Source: Rhabdophis nuchalis
Taxonomy: Eukaryota; Chordata; Lepidosauria; Squamata; Natricidae
Direction of reading: 5' to 3'
Assembly (NCBI GenBank): GCA_039707465.1
Contig: CM077643.1
Span: forward strand, 317,011,919-317,075,918
Length of the DNA: 64,000 bases
The translations under genes were made by a program, and so were the position numbers. Below are positions 41,401-53,380 of the stretch, one piece after another (position 1 is the first letter of the stretch; the number at the start of each line of letters is the position of its first letter). A model generated the notes under the pieces. It did no database searches. It was not told the origin of the DNA and saw only the letters and a list, made by a program, of their open reading frames with translations.

Positions 41401-41708
41401 CAGAGGTGGTATTGAGCAAGTTCTGACAGGTTTTGGAGAACCGATAGCGGAAATTTTGAGTAGTTCGGAGAGCGGGCAAATAGGCTGGCCCCGCCACTGC
41501 TGCTTCCAGGCCTCCCAGCTGATCTTCTTTTGTTGCCCTGAACAGGAGGATGAAGCTGGAAAGCAGGTTAGTGAGGTGGGGAGGGAATGGGGATTTTTCA
41601 GTATCCTTCCCCTGCCATGCCCACCAAGCCACACCCACCAAGCCACGCCATGCCCACCAAGCCACACCCACAGAACCGGTAGTGAATGTTTTTGGAATCC
41701 CACCACTG
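41401..41708 (-). mobile_element. hAT-type MITE of the 'ACTACCGGTTC' family, 308 bp
   Basis: Ends are CAGAGGTGGTATTGAGC and GAATCCCACCACTG, with octamers GAATATTG and GGATATTG (7 of 8). CCACCAAGCCAC-type units repeat near the right end. Confidence 0.88.
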
Positions 41709-41989
41709 GGATATTGGTCCTTCTTCCAGATTCAGATGTAGCCATTTTCAAGAATATTTTGGCAATCCTTCAATTGTTAATCCATAGGAATGTTAGGACT
41801 GAATGATTTCAGTCTTTCCTGTTTGAATATAATTGCATGAATTTTGCATTGCAATGAAAATTTAAACAATAGAATTATCCTTGCTTTGGATGACTAATAA
41901 AAGATCCATGATTCATTAAAAGGATAAAGTTTAAAATGCCTCAGTGATATTATAATACAAAACCTTCTTACCTAAAACATCTCGATTAA

Positions 41990-42226
41990 TGATCCAGAAA
42001 CATTATTTGTGTGTGACCTTGAGTCAATTTTTGACACCTGGCAAGTCCCTGCAGTTTTCTTGGCAACGTCTTGCAGAAATAGCTTGCCATTGCCTGCTTC
42101 CTAGAGCTGAAAGAGAGTGGCTGGCCCAAGGTCACACAGCCAGCTTTGTGCTTAAGGCAGGCCTAGAACTCATTGTCTCCCAGTATCTAGCCAGAAGCCT
42201 TTTCCATTACTCCACACTGGTTCCTT
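41990..42226 (+). mobile_element. MIR/CORE-like SINE
   Basis: It contains TGCCATTGCCTGCTTCC, TGGCCCAAGGTCACACAGCC (the MIR-like block) and CTAGAACTCATTGTCTCCC, then GCCTTTTCCATTACTCCACAC at the tRNA-proximal or tail end. Related fragments are at 56465-56585 and 60807-61005. Confidence 0.65.
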
Positions 42227-43040
42227 AAGCATCCATAGATATTGTAAGGGAAAATCAAACTCAAGATGGAGTGTATGCAAATGGTCTAGAATGAATGCCA
42301 TACTTCTTGTAATTCTGTGTCCTGCTCATGTACTGAGTTATCCTATTTGTCCATTGGTGGTGAAGACAGGCCTTCCTTGCTTTGCATTTCGACATTCTTG
42401 CATCAATTACATTCCTATGCATAGCGAGTCTCTCTAAAATAAGAGGCACTTTCTAACACTTCCATAATAAGTGTTACATTTTTTCTTACATTCATTAAAT
42501 CCAGTTCTGAGCATAGAGGGATTAAGGAAATCAGTTTTGTACAGAGAGACAAAAATGATAAAGAGGTAGCCTGGCCCCTTGACATTGTCATCGCACATCA
42601 TTTCTGTTCCTGAAAGGTCTTCCAGAATGTGTAAAATTATTCACCTTAATAGGAAAAGTAACACACACGGAGAGTTTCTCAATGTACAAAAGTAGCATAT
42701 GCTGGCCTTCAGATATGGCAAAAACAAAAAATAGTAGCTGAAGAAAACATAAAGCTCTCTTTCAGAGTCCCCAGCAGATATGCAGAGGAAAATGAACAAA
42801 AGGCAGATTTATTTTTGGCAGTGGAAAAGAAGTCATTTAGTTGCTGAACAGCTCACAAAAACAGTTTTTGGCAGGATATAGATGTGCCTGTCTTATGTTA
42901 GAGCTCTTAGGCAAATATATGGCCATGACAATGATAAGAAATTTTTGGAAAAAAATCACTTATTCCAACCAATGAGCCAGTTTCTCCATATACAGTACTC
43001 GTACAAATTGATACATTAAAAGTTTAATGCAGTATTTTGC
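42227..43040. other. no recognised feature
   Basis: About 800 bp of AT-rich unique-looking DNA. Confidence 0.5.
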
Positions 43041-43042
43041 TT

Positions 43043-43290
43043 TATTTTTTTTTGAAAAAAAGTTTTATTGGTTTTTATAAATTTTATACAAATAGGGTAA
43101 AGGGTATGGTATGAAAAAGACATTTTGAAAACTTTCACGCCGAAGTCGTCGACTCCTTCCGAGACTTCATAACAAAATATAGATAATACATTTAACTTTC
43201 ATTTGTACTACAAAGTGGAGAGAAATGCAAATATGTCATTGTAAAAAACTATGCTAGCAAACATGTATAAACATCCAAACAATTATTATA
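43043..43290 (-). mobile_element. L1 LINE 3' UTR fragment (probable)
   Basis: The plus strand starts with a T-rich run followed by AAAGTTTTATTGGTTTTTAT and GAAGTCGTCGACTCCTTCC. This pattern is seen at the ends of squamate L1 elements in reverse orientation (poly-A tail read as poly-T). No coding part is present. Confidence 0.5.
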
Positions 43291-43339
43291 TTATATTGAA
43301 ATTTTGCTTTATTCTTAAATTTTAGAAGTTTGTCTAAAG

Positions 43340-43439
43340 CAGGAGTTCCCAAACTTGGCAACTTTAAGACATAGCTGGCTGGAGAATTCTGGGAGTTGAA
43401 ATCCACAAGTCTTAAAGTTGCCAAGTTTGGGAACCCCTG
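43340..43439. mobile_element. hAT foldback MITE, 100 bp
   Basis: It starts CAGGAGTTCCCAAACTTGG and ends CCAAGTTTGGGAACCCCTG. The exact duplication GTCTAAAG is at 43332-43339 and 43440-43447, the same octamer as at 824. The left arm has lost part of its centre. Confidence 0.92.
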
Positions 43440-43693
43440 GTCTAAAGCAACATCAAAGCTAAGGGAAAAGGAACCAATGATGGAGAGTCTTAATCAAATA
43501 TTTAAGTCTCTAATCCAGAATTGTAAAATAACTGTTAAACATACATTTCCTATTTTTCTGTGTTTCATAGAGTACTCTATGAATTGTTTTTATTTGAGGG
43601 TGAAGGCTTGTTCTCTGAGCTTGTGGGTTGGTTTTGGAACATTTCATTACCAGGATAGGTAACATCTTCAGCAGAGTTTAGGGGAATAAATAT

Positions 43694-44650
43694 ATATGGA
43701 TGGGGAGGAACAGGCTTCAACTCAACCCGTCCAAGATCGAGTGGCTGTGGTTTTCTGGTGTCATGATATAGCCAGTTGGTTCCATCTCTGGCTATCAGGG
43801 GTGAGTCACTGGCTCCCACGGAGAGGGCCCGCAACTTGGGCATCCTCCTGGACTCTCAGATGTCTTTGGACAACCATATGACGGCCGTGGCCAGGGGGGC
43901 TTTTTATCAGGTCTACCTGATACACCAGTTGCGCCCCTTTCTAGATCTTGACGCTTTACGCATGGTCACTCAAGCCCTCGTCATCTCCCACCTGGACTAT
44001 TGCAATGCTCTCTACATGGGGCTTCCCTTGAGGTGCATCCGGAGGCTCCAGCTAGTTCAGAATGTGGCCACGCGGGGGATTCTGGGGGCCTCAAGATGCT
44101 CCCATGTGACACCTCTCCTGCGCGAGCTGCACTGGCTGCCTGTGGGTTTCCAGGTGCGCTTCAAGGTGCTAGTAACCACCTTTAAAGCGCTCCATGGCAT
44201 GGGACCTGGTTATTTGCGGGACCGCCTCCAACCACATTCCTCCCACCGACCTGTCCGCTCCCACAGGGAGGGCCTCCTTAGGGTGCCGTCTGCTGGACAA
44301 TGCTGGCTAGTGACTCCCAGGGGGAGAGCCTTCTCTGTGGCAGCCGCCGCCCTCTGGAATGACCTACCCCCTGACCTGCGTACAATCACGGACCTGCGCC
44401 TCTTCCGCAGGGCATTGAAAACACACTTATTCTATGCGGCCAGCCTGGCATAGTTTTTAAATAGTTTTAATCTTGGTTTTAGTAGGGGTTTCTATTGTAA
44501 TTTTAGCACAGGTTTCTTAGTTTAATTTACTTTTAAGATATTTTATTGTATTTATGGTCTACAGTATTTTATTATTGCCTGTGCACCGCCCTGAGTCCCG
44601 CAAGGGAGATAGGGCGGTATATAAATGCGAATAAATTCAAATTCAAATAT
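43694..44650 (+). mobile_element. L2-like LINE, 5' truncated, frameshifted
   Basis: The first coding block (RLQLNPSKIEWLW, about 43712-43750) is in a different frame from the main ORF (43776-44453), so there is at least one frameshift. The main ORF has [39 protein letters not shown] and [18 protein letters not shown], and ends [19 protein letters not shown] ... LFYAASLA. The 3' hairpin (CGCCCTGAGTCCC, AGGGCGGTATATAAATGCG) and tail follow to about 44650. The YADD motif lies beyond the truncation and is absent. Confidence 0.9.
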
Positions 44651-45150
44651 TTTTATTTATTATACAATATCTTTTGAGGCTTATCCAATATACACCTGTA
44701 CCCTATATCAAGTTACCAAGGCCATGCACCTTTCAAAAATGACTTGAACAACTGGTTCAGATCCTGTGCAAGAACAGCACCTCTCAGCTATTCATTAAAG
44801 TAGACAGATTTTTTTCTAAACTTCTGCAAGGGTTTAAAAGCGGTGCATTAAGGACTTGACTCATTAAAGTCAATGCCACTTCACTAAGCCAACTCTACCG
44901 GCCTTATTTGAAAAACACCAATAAGGATTCCATTACAATTCTACCCCTTAACAGCTCTTGGTTTTACCCCTTTATAATTACATAGAGGATAGGTGACTAA
45001 ATAGATGCTATATAGGTATGAAAAGGAAAGCCTTAGATAGGTTGCTTTCATATCTATGCTGACCTAAAATTTGCAAACTAGACTGCTTTGCTCTGTACTG
45101 GCATTCATTAATAATGGCATCTGAGATTGGATTAGAGATTGAGTCCTATT
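44651..45150. other. no recognised feature
   Basis: Nothing assignable. Confidence 0.5.
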
Positions 45151-45158
45151 TTCTAAAG

Positions 45159-45264
45159 CAGGGGTCTCCAACCTTTGCAACTTTAAGTCTGAAGGACTTC
45201 AGCTCCCAGAAGTCTGGGAGCTGATGTCCTTCAGACTTAAAGTTGCAAAGGTTGGAGACCCCTG
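45159..45264. mobile_element. hAT foldback MITE, 106 bp
   Basis: It starts CAGGGGTCTCCAACC and ends GGTTGGAGACCCCTG, with almost perfect palindromic arms meeting at CAGAAGTCTG. Octamers TTCTAAAG and TTCTAAAT match at 7 of 8. Confidence 0.9.
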
Positions 45265-45272
45265 TTCTAAAT

Positions 45273-45786
45273 ATCTACCTCATAGTGAATAGGTTTACTT
45301 TTTGACTGCCCAGCCATTAAGCTAAATATTACACTAAATCCATTGTTGGCAAACCTTTTAAAATTGTGGTTAATCTGACATTGCAGCCAAGAATTACTGC
45401 ACTTGTTAAGAATTTTATTTCTATTAACGCTTTATCTCCACACCCTGTCTCAACAAAATTCAAACATACACACAACCTGGAGTGAATCATGATAGAAGAG
45501 TAAACAGTTTGAAATGTTTTCATCCTCACCGTGGTCTCCTTCCAGATTTTGCCTTCACATTGTTGCTATGTTTTTATTTATTTACAACTCCCTCTGCCCT
45601 GCTTTATTCATGCCAAATTTAAGCAACTTACAAAAGAATCCAAATAAATAACTGTGCTATATATAAATAATAACATTTCATTAAAAAAAACAATAGTAAT
45701 AACAATCATGAATCATCAGCAATGCCCACACACATCCTAGGTACATACTGTACTTTATCAATTCTTCTGTTAGAAATACCTTCCTA
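45273..45786. other. no recognised feature
   Basis: There is possibly an old LINE tail near 45567-45680 (TTTATTTATTTACAACTCCC) but it is too diverged to call. Confidence 0.4.
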
Positions 45787-46639
45787 AACCACAAACTCAT
45801 CAAATTTGCAGACAACACCAAGCTGGCAGGAATAGCCAATACTCCAGAAGACAGGCTTAAGATAAAGAAGGATCTTGACAAACTTGAACATTGGGCACTA
45901 TCTAATAAAATGAAATTCAATGGCGAAAAAAGTAAGGTTCTACATTTAGGCAACAAAAATGAAATGCACAGGTACAGTATATGTGGTACCTTGCTCAATA
46001 GCAGTAACAGTGAAAGGGATCTTGGAGTCCTAGTAGACAACCATTTAAATATAAGCCAGCAGTGTGCAGCAGCTGCCAAAAAAGCCAACACAGTTCTAGG
46101 CTGCATAAACAGAGGGACAGAATCAAGATCACGTGAAGTGTTAATACCACTTTATAATGCCTTGGTAAGGCCACACTTGGAATACTGCATTCAGTTTTGG
46201 TCACCACAATGTAGAAAAGATGTGGAGACTCTAGAAAGAGTGCAGAGAAGAGCAACAAAGATGATTAAGGGACTGGAGACTAAAACATATGAGGAACGGT
46301 TGCAGGAATTGGGTATGTCTAGTTTAATAAAAAGAAGGATTAGGGGAGACATGATAGCAGTGTTCCAATATCTCAGGGGTTGCCACAAAGAAGAGGGAGT
46401 CAAACTATTCTCCAAGGCATCTGAGGGCAGAACAAGAAGCAATGGGTGTAAACTAATCAAGGAGAGAAGCAACTTAGAACTGAGGAGAAATTTCCTGACA
46501 GTTAGAACAATTAGTCAGTGGAACAGCTTGCCTCCAGAAGTTATGAATGCCCCAACACTGCAAGTCTTCAAGAAGATGTTGGATAGCCATTTGTCTGAAA
46601 TGGTATAGGGTTTCCTGCCTAGGCAGGGAGTTGGACTAG
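45787..46639 (+). mobile_element. CR1/L3 LINE, 5' truncated at the RT catalytic motif
   Basis: The frame runs open from about 45790 to a stop at 46606. It starts HKLIKFADNTKLAG, the F-A-D-D motif with the second Asp changed to Asn (AAC at 45814-45816). It continues LGVLVDNHLNISQQCAAAAK, LYNALVRPHLEYCIQFWSP, VQRRATKMIKGLE and ends NAPTLQVFKKMLDSHLSEMV. This order is typical of CR1/L3 C-termini. The 3' UTR begins TATAGGGTTTCCTGCCTAGG and is cut at 46639. Loss of the Asp would kill polymerase activity even without the truncation. Confidence 0.9.
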
Positions 46640-47457
46640 AAAAGGAAAGGCTCATCAGCAGAGATTTAAAAAATAACAAAAAAATGGGTTAATCCAAATT
46701 CTGCTCTGTGGCTGGACAGCAAGATAGTAGAGAATTGGCCCATCCCAAGAGGTCATGGATCCAAAGGTGACTCAATTTTTTTCATACTGCAGCATGAACA
46801 AAAGCCCCAGGGAAGCAGTTTTCATTAACATACTGCATTCATCAGCCCAAGCATGCTGAAAACCCATTTTGCAACTGCTTTTCTTATGTTGTCCAGTTCA
46901 AGGCTTTTTGGAACAAGACGTGAGATTCTCGTTGGCCAAGTCTAGTTGCTTTTTCAGTTAGCTGTAGCTGAGATCATGTCTCAGTTATAGCTTGCAGGCG
47001 GGGTGGGGAGAAAAAGGAGACAAGAGAAGGAGTGATTCTATTTCGTTCCGAATGCTATCATTTCTTTTTCAAGTATTGTATTGCTAACTATACAAACATA
47101 GTTCTTGCAAGCTGTTGTCAGGATAATTTGATGGATATCCCCAAATTCTAATCCTTCGTACTTGTCTTTTGAATAGCCTATTAATCTCTTTCCCGATGCT
47201 TTGATGCTTTACGTTCATTACTATGAATTCTATACTTTTCAGACTGTGACATCTGTTTCTTTTACTACTTACCAAGATTAGATAAATATAAACATAGATC
47301 ATAAGAGAAATTGCTAATTGGTTTAATTGTACGTTACATATAAATAATGCATCTATAAAACTGAGGGTCTACCTAGAAAAGTCATTGCATGATCTTCTTA
47401 TCACAAAAATCAGGAGAAAATAAAAGTCATCTACCCCACTAAGCCTTTTGTTAACCA
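46640..47457. other. no recognised feature
   Basis: About 800 bp of unique-looking DNA. Confidence 0.5.
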
Positions 47458-47872
47458 TCCTCACGGCCGATTCGCTCCCACAGAGAGGGACTTCTCCGGG
47501 TGCCGTCCACTAGACTTTGTCAGCGGGCGACGCCCAGGGGAAGGGCCTTCTCTGTGGCGGGCCCAGCCCTCTGGAACGACCTTCCCCCCGATATCAGGAC
47601 AACCACGGACCTCCGCTCCTTCCGCTTAAAATTAAAGACACACTTTTTTCGCCTGGCCGGCCTTGGGTAGTCTCTTTTTAGGTTAGGGGTTTTAGGGGTA
47701 ATTTTTAGTTTAGTTTATGGGTTTTAGCGCAGGATCAATTTAATCCATTTTTAACTTTGTATTTTGTATTTTGTCTGTGGTCTTATTTGTATTTTTAATT
47801 ACCTGTGCCCCGCCTCGAGTCCCCTTGGGGAGAGGAGCGGGATATAAAATTAAATTATTATTATTATTATTA
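47458..47872 (+). mobile_element. L2-like LINE, short 3' fragment
   Basis: The frame from about 47468 encodes [36 protein letters not shown] and ends FFRLAGLG with TAG near 47668. The 3' UTR has GCCCCGCCTCGAGTCCCC and GAGCGGGATATAAAATTAAA, then an (ATT)n tail to 47872. It has no internal stop. Confidence 0.88.
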
Positions 47873-48460
47873 TCCAAACAACTGAGATGGATAGAAATTC
47901 TAGAAAACAATATAACCTTTGAGACAAATCTGTGAGATTAGCTCTACTGAACTACTGAACAGGATTATGCTCACACAGCCAAACTAATATCTCATCAATA
48001 AGACACTGTTTGTCTTAACATCCGGTGTACTGAGGTGCACAATAAGCTTGTGCCTTCCTGTTATTTCAGAGCTACAATTGGCACAATTACTCTGCTCCTA
48101 GACTGATAATTGTCATGGGTTTGGGATTTAGTGGCATTATAATCACAGGACAGTTAGAAGGTATCATGATGGGAAACATTTTTTTAAAAGTGCCATCTGG
48201 GTTCAATCAACGCACTGACTCATATTGACAGGCAAGATTAAATTTTACTAAACCACATAAAACTAAAACACGATTGGGTAGTTTGTGGTTCAAAAGGTTG
48301 TGTAAACCTAGCCATGTGACATACTGTCTCCAGAGAAGACATCCCTTGCACTTTTTGTGAAGAAATTTATAAAAATAAAAACAAAACAATCAGGTTGCAC
48401 TTAATCTGGGTTTGTGAATTACACTAAGCCATATGCTTTGTTTATTTTTGGCTTAGTGTG
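47873..48460. other. no recognised feature
   Basis: Nothing assignable. Confidence 0.5.
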
Positions 48461-48469
48461 CTAAACAAA

Positions 48470-48720
48470 CTCACTTCCTATGAACTGGCGTAAAGTGTCT
48501 TCTGGTACTTGAAGGGTAGTCGTAGGAAGGAGGGATAGGCTTATTCTCCAAAGCATCTGACAAAAAGCAAAGCAGGTCCCCCATGCTCCAAGACCATGAA
48601 AGATTTTGTTTAGGTGTCCTGAGATCACATTTGCCAGCTCCGTCAGTACCCTGGAATATAATCCATGTGGTCCTGGTGATTTGAACTCACCTAGAATGGA
48701 TAGGAGTTTTTTAACCAATT
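48470..48720 (-). pseudogene. decayed CR1-like reverse transcriptase N-terminal fragment
   Basis: On the minus strand the frame VKKLLSILGEFKSPGPHGLY ... SRVLTELANVISGHLNKIF matches the CR1/L3 block KSxGPDGxHPRVLxELAxxIxxPLxxIF that opens the reverse transcriptase domain. Downstream the frame decays. No other part of the element is present. Confidence 0.7.
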
Positions 48721-48764
48721 TCTTACTTTATTTTGATCTGCTTGAAAGGAAGGCAGGTAAACCT

Positions 48765-49142
48765 AAAGGTAAAGGTAAAAGTTCCCTACACACATATGTG
48801 CTAGTCATTCTCTAGGAGGGCAGTCCAGTCTCTAGGAGGGCAGTGCTCATCTCCGTTTCAAAGCCAAAGAGCCAGCACTGTCTGAAGACTTCTCTCTGGT
48901 CATGTGGCCGCCATGACTAAATGCTGAAGGCACACGGAACGCTGTTACATTCCCACCAAAGCTAGTTCCTATGCTTTCTACTTGCATTTTTTTTACATGC
49001 TTTCGAACTGCTAGATGGGCAGAACCTGGACAAGTAACGGGAACTCACTCCGTTACGTGGCACTAGGGATTCGACCCACCAAACTGCCAACCTTTCTGAT
49101 CTACAAGCTCAGCGTCTTAGCCACTGAGCCACCACGTCCCTT
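48765..49142 (-). mobile_element. tRNA-derived SINE, full length
   Basis: Read on the minus strand, the head GGGACGTGGTGGCTCAGTGG contains an A-box region and GGGTCGAATCCC is a good B box. The body includes CCCGTTACTTGTCCAGG, ATGCTTTCG-related pieces and CATGACCAGAGAGAAGTC. The 3' tail is (CTTTAC)n, seen as GGTAAAGGTAAAAG on the plus strand at 48768-48782. The structure matches squamate tRNA SINEs with a LINE-like tail. Confidence 0.85.
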
Positions 49143-50226
49143 TTAGGTAGGCCTACACATGGCTAGATATTTGTCCAAAGAAAGTTGCAACCCAAGTGAA
49201 CATGCGCACATTCAACTGTATCTTTCTTTCTTTCTCTCTCTCTCTCTTTAATGTGGATATCATCATTTCTTAATTTGTTAACCACCCTTGTTTTGTCCAT
49301 TTTTTGTCTTTTAAGTCTTCTTAGCTAATGAGACAAGGAAGAGTTGCCCACATTTAGAGTTCCTAGTGTGCCACGGCATCGGTTCAAATGTGTGGATTTC
49401 CTCCTACATATTCTTAATGACTTCAGTGATTACAAACAGGCCAATTCCAACATATATCATTTTATTGAAGCAATTTCCCAAATGCACATACACTATGTTT
49501 TCAGGAGTCGCATTGCAATTAGCTGTTTTATTTTATTTGAAAAGCCAAATTGTCCTCTGCATTGTTCATGAAATCTCTTACCCTTCCCTTAAAAAAATAA
49601 GATTAATAAACTATCCTCTTGTCCTAAAGCAATACTTCATTATTTTGGGCCTCTTTTGAAATTATATGCATATTTCTTAAAGGCTGTGTAGCAAGATAAT
49701 AGATCTAAATATAGCTGTCTCCCACTATGACCCATGAAGCTTCAGCATACCCCTCCTCCTTTCTATTAGAAGAAGATCGTGTGGGATTTGTGTAGGAAAA
49801 ATAAATTGAACTAAGAAAAACAAATCTGGTCTTTTATATCATGTGCAAAGGTCCTAGATCATTTGGCTGTCATCATCTTTTGAGAACCACATATTGTCAG
49901 TGTGTTTGTTTACCATTCATAGATGCTTGCCCAAAATCCTTAAAGAAAACATCTGCCAGACAAAACTTGCCTTGTACATATGCACTGAATGTATTTATCT
50001 GCCTAAGAAGTCCCCAGCTAACAAGTCTATTAGGTTCTATCTTTCTGCATTCCTCTCAGAGATTGGATCCTTTGTGTTGCCTCATTTTTGTTTCTGAGAG
50101 GTCAATGTTCTGGGCATCCAGTGGTAACTTTCTTATTCCTGGATCCTGAATTCTCCTACTGTTAACTGGTTATTTCTTGAAGCAGTGAGTTAATATTACA
50201 AAAAAGCTAACAATGTTTGAACAGCA
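49143..50226. other. no recognised feature except (CTTT)n/(CT)n
   Basis: A pyrimidine microsatellite lies at 49221-49250. The rest is unique-looking DNA, with frames at 49344-49659 and 49841-50149 lacking domains. Confidence 0.45.
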
Positions 50227-50230
50227 GTTT

Positions 50231-50768
50231 TGTTGGAAGAAATGTCCATCTGGGTTTAGTTCCAAGTGGGGGATAAAGACACTGGAAACCTGGAGGTTGT
50301 TTGGAAAGATAGTTTAATGGTGGACACAATCACACGGCTTGAGCTCCTGAACAGAAAAGGGAAAGGGATGCTGAAAAATCCCTCGGTTTTATGCCCTCTC
50401 TGGGCCCCACTTCCTGTTCCTGTGTAAGAAATGTATTCTGATTGGTTGTCACATTCCCAGGAGGCAGGGGGTCTTAGCTAACTTTGTAGGTAGCTAAGAC
50501 ACCCTGTCCTGAGACCCCAGCTTTTCCTTGCTGGCTGATGTAATCTTCCCAGGTGCCATGTGGTAAAATGGGTACAGAGTTAATCCTATCTTTGTTATGT
50601 AGAAGAGACTGGCTCAGGCCTTAATGGCCCATTGACAAAAGTGGAGAGGCGCTGAGTTTCTGCCTTTCTGAATTTCTACTTCTCTTTTTAGGGGAAATAT
50701 TCTGCCTTTTTAATATTTCCTAAAATATTTCATTTTTCTTGGAGAGGGGTGGGTTTTAACTTCCAACG
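50231..50768 (-). mobile_element. solo LTR of an endogenous retrovirus-like element (probable)
   Basis: The 538-bp segment begins TGTTGGAAG and ends CTTCCAACG, a near-perfect short inverted terminal repeat of the TG..CA type. GTTT flanks it at 50227-50230 and 50769-50772. On the minus strand, elements appear in promoter order: a CCAAT box (50441-50445), a TATA-like CATAAAA (50387-50393) about 50 bp downstream, and a polyadenylation signal ATTAAA (50313-50318) about 70 bp further. No gag, pol or env sequence adjoins, so it is a solo LTR. Assignment is structural; the family is not identified. Confidence 0.6.
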
Positions 50769-51023
50769 GTTTACTGCAGAAACTAAATCATTCACATTAT
50801 CAGATGAAATAATGGATTTGCTTGAACAACCTCAGAATCAATATATGAAGAATGCACATAAACTGAGCTTAATTACATACCTCTGTTGTTTGCATCATAA
50901 AGCAACAAATGCATCCAAGTTTTTTGTTCTTTTCTTATATATTATTGTGCAACCACATTCCCTGCATGTGTGAGTGCACAGTCTTGCTTTTATTTCATTT
51001 TCAGTGTTGCATTCTCCACATAT

Positions 51024-51497
<474 letters not shown>

Positions 51498-51505
51498 CCA
51501 CATAT

Positions 51506-52011
51506 GTATATCATATCGTTAAGGAATGAATGTTAAGCTCTATGACGTGTTCCTAACATAGTTTTACACCATGAGGCAGGTGCAACCAAACCCAAAATTC
51601 ATATTTGAGCATGCATACCTTCCCCGCCTTGCTCTAGTCATTATTTCTTCGGGTTTTTATTTGCTGTCTCATTTTTTTTTAAGCTTCTGTCTTTTGAGCT
51701 GATCAATGACTATTCTAAGTTAATGCTACTATTATTACCAGTGACTCTTTGGGGGAAGGATTATTTTCCGTATATCCACCCTCCTTCTCAGATCTCAGGA
51801 TCTATTTAAGGCCATAAGAAAATTTGAACATATTTTGGGAAATAAATTTGTATTTATTAGTTGTAAAACACGTACAAGATAGCAGATATAAATATAAACA
51901 TGGATATGAACGAAAGAAATGAATACAAATAGATGGGAACAGTAGGACAGGGGCGGTAGGCATATTAGTGCACTTATGCACGCCCCCTTTACGGACCTGT
52001 TAGGAATGGAG
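51506..52011. other. no recognised feature
   Basis: Nothing assignable. Confidence 0.5.
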
Positions 52012-52527
52012 TTTTGAGTTTTATTGGTTTTTTATACTGCCCTACTCCCAAAGGACTCAGGGCGGTGTACAGCCAGAATAAAAACAAATATATAAAAGTT
52101 TTTTAAAAAAGCTTTTAAAAGACATATTAAACTTTGGCCGAAACATGGAAAAAAAACCAAACTAACCCTGATTAAAATTAATAAAAATTTGAATTTAAAA
52201 ATCATGTTTTATGCCAGCCCGGCTTGTTGGAAGAAAAAGGTTTTGAGACCACGGCAGAAGGTGCGTAAGTCAGGGATAGTTCTTAATTCCGGGGGCAATT
52301 TGTTCCAGAGGACAGGTGCTCCCACGGAGAAGGCTCTCCCCCTGGGTGTCACCAGTTGACATTGTCTAGCCAACAGCACCATGAGGAGACTCTCTCCATG
52401 GGAGCGTACTGGCCGGTGGGAGGCTCTCGGTGGCAGAAGGCGATTTCGTAAGTACCCCGGTCCTAAGCCATGGAGCGCTTTAAAGATAGTAACCAACACC
52501 TTGAATCGCACCCGGAAAACCACGGTA
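52012..52527 (-). mobile_element. L2-like LINE, 5' truncated
   Basis: The minus-strand frame (to 52209) encodes [40 protein letters not shown] and RAFSVGAPVLWNKLPPELRT, ending FFFQQAGLA. Upstream of VVFRV the sequence is no longer LINE. The 3' UTR lies at 52012-52208, with the hairpin complement CTGCCCTACTCCC and ACTCAGGGCGGTGTACAGCC. Confidence 0.88.
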
Positions 52528-52577
52528 GACAGTTTGATGGACCTCACGGGGTGAGGTCCATGGTAGACAGTTTGATG
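52524..52577. other. direct repeats flanking a 10-bp hairpin at the LINE 5' junction
   Basis: GGTAGACAGTTTGATG occurs at 52524-52539 and again at 52562-52577. Between them TGGACCTCAC (52538-52547) and GTGAGGTCCA (52551-52560) form a perfect 10-bp stem with a GGG loop. Confidence 0.75.
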
Positions 52578-52949
52578 TTGAAGCTGTGAGGGTTAGAGAA
52601 TGTAAATTAAATTAGACCAGATACTTAAAAACAAGCTGCTTCAAGAATCTTTTTAGAAATTTTTTACCCAAAACAGTCAATATGCCTTCAAGAGATATCA
52701 GAATTACAATAACTATGCTTCAAGTTACATATAAATTCAAAAATAAATAAATATCAAATTTTGATATCTAGCAGTTCCCTTTCAGCAATATCCTTGCATC
52801 ATTCTCATTTGCTAATCTGTTGCCTATTTCAAATTTTGATCTTCATTCTACAATGCCCCAGTTTTTAAATATATAAGCAGCAGATATTTAGATTCAGACA
52901 TTGTAAAGTGGGAGTTATTGGATTCTGGAAACAGCACAAATACCTGCAG
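52578..52949. other. no recognised feature
   Basis: AT-rich sequence. Confidence 0.5.
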
Positions 52950-53200
52950 AACCATGTAGTTTGGGGGAAGTTCGGCATGGCCTAGAATGGAAACCAAATG
53001 TAATGAAGTCCCATTCCAAACCCAGTGAACACTGCATGTCCCTGTTGGGTAATTTCCTTAGTAAATTGCGAGAAAGCTGTACATTATTATTTCTTGGTGT
53101 CAGCAAAGTGCTTGACAAAATGCATCATGACAATCTGATTAGTAAGCTAATTAAGTATAGCCTGAGAGCAGTACAATTAACAGACACATAACAGCTTTGA
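52950..53200 (+). pseudogene. decayed CR1-like reverse transcriptase motif A fragment
   Basis: The frame LLGNFLSKLRESCTLLFLGV ... SKVLDKMHHDNLISKLIKYSL matches the CR1/L3 motif A block (YLDFSKAFDTVPHxxLxxKLxxYGL). The catalytic Asp position reads Gly (LGVSKVLD). It is an isolated, old fragment. Confidence 0.6.
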
Positions 53201-53380
53201 ACTTTCTTTGGGTCATCAAACATATAACAGCATCCAGAAAAGAAGATAAAACCTGTTTTCCATCATTCCAGAATGAAAGACATGGAATAATCAAAGTACA
53301 AAAATGCAGATTCTGATTCTCAGTCACCCAGAAGTGTCAGAAAGTACAAAGCCATGGAAAGAGAAGAGAAAGGGCTAGAT

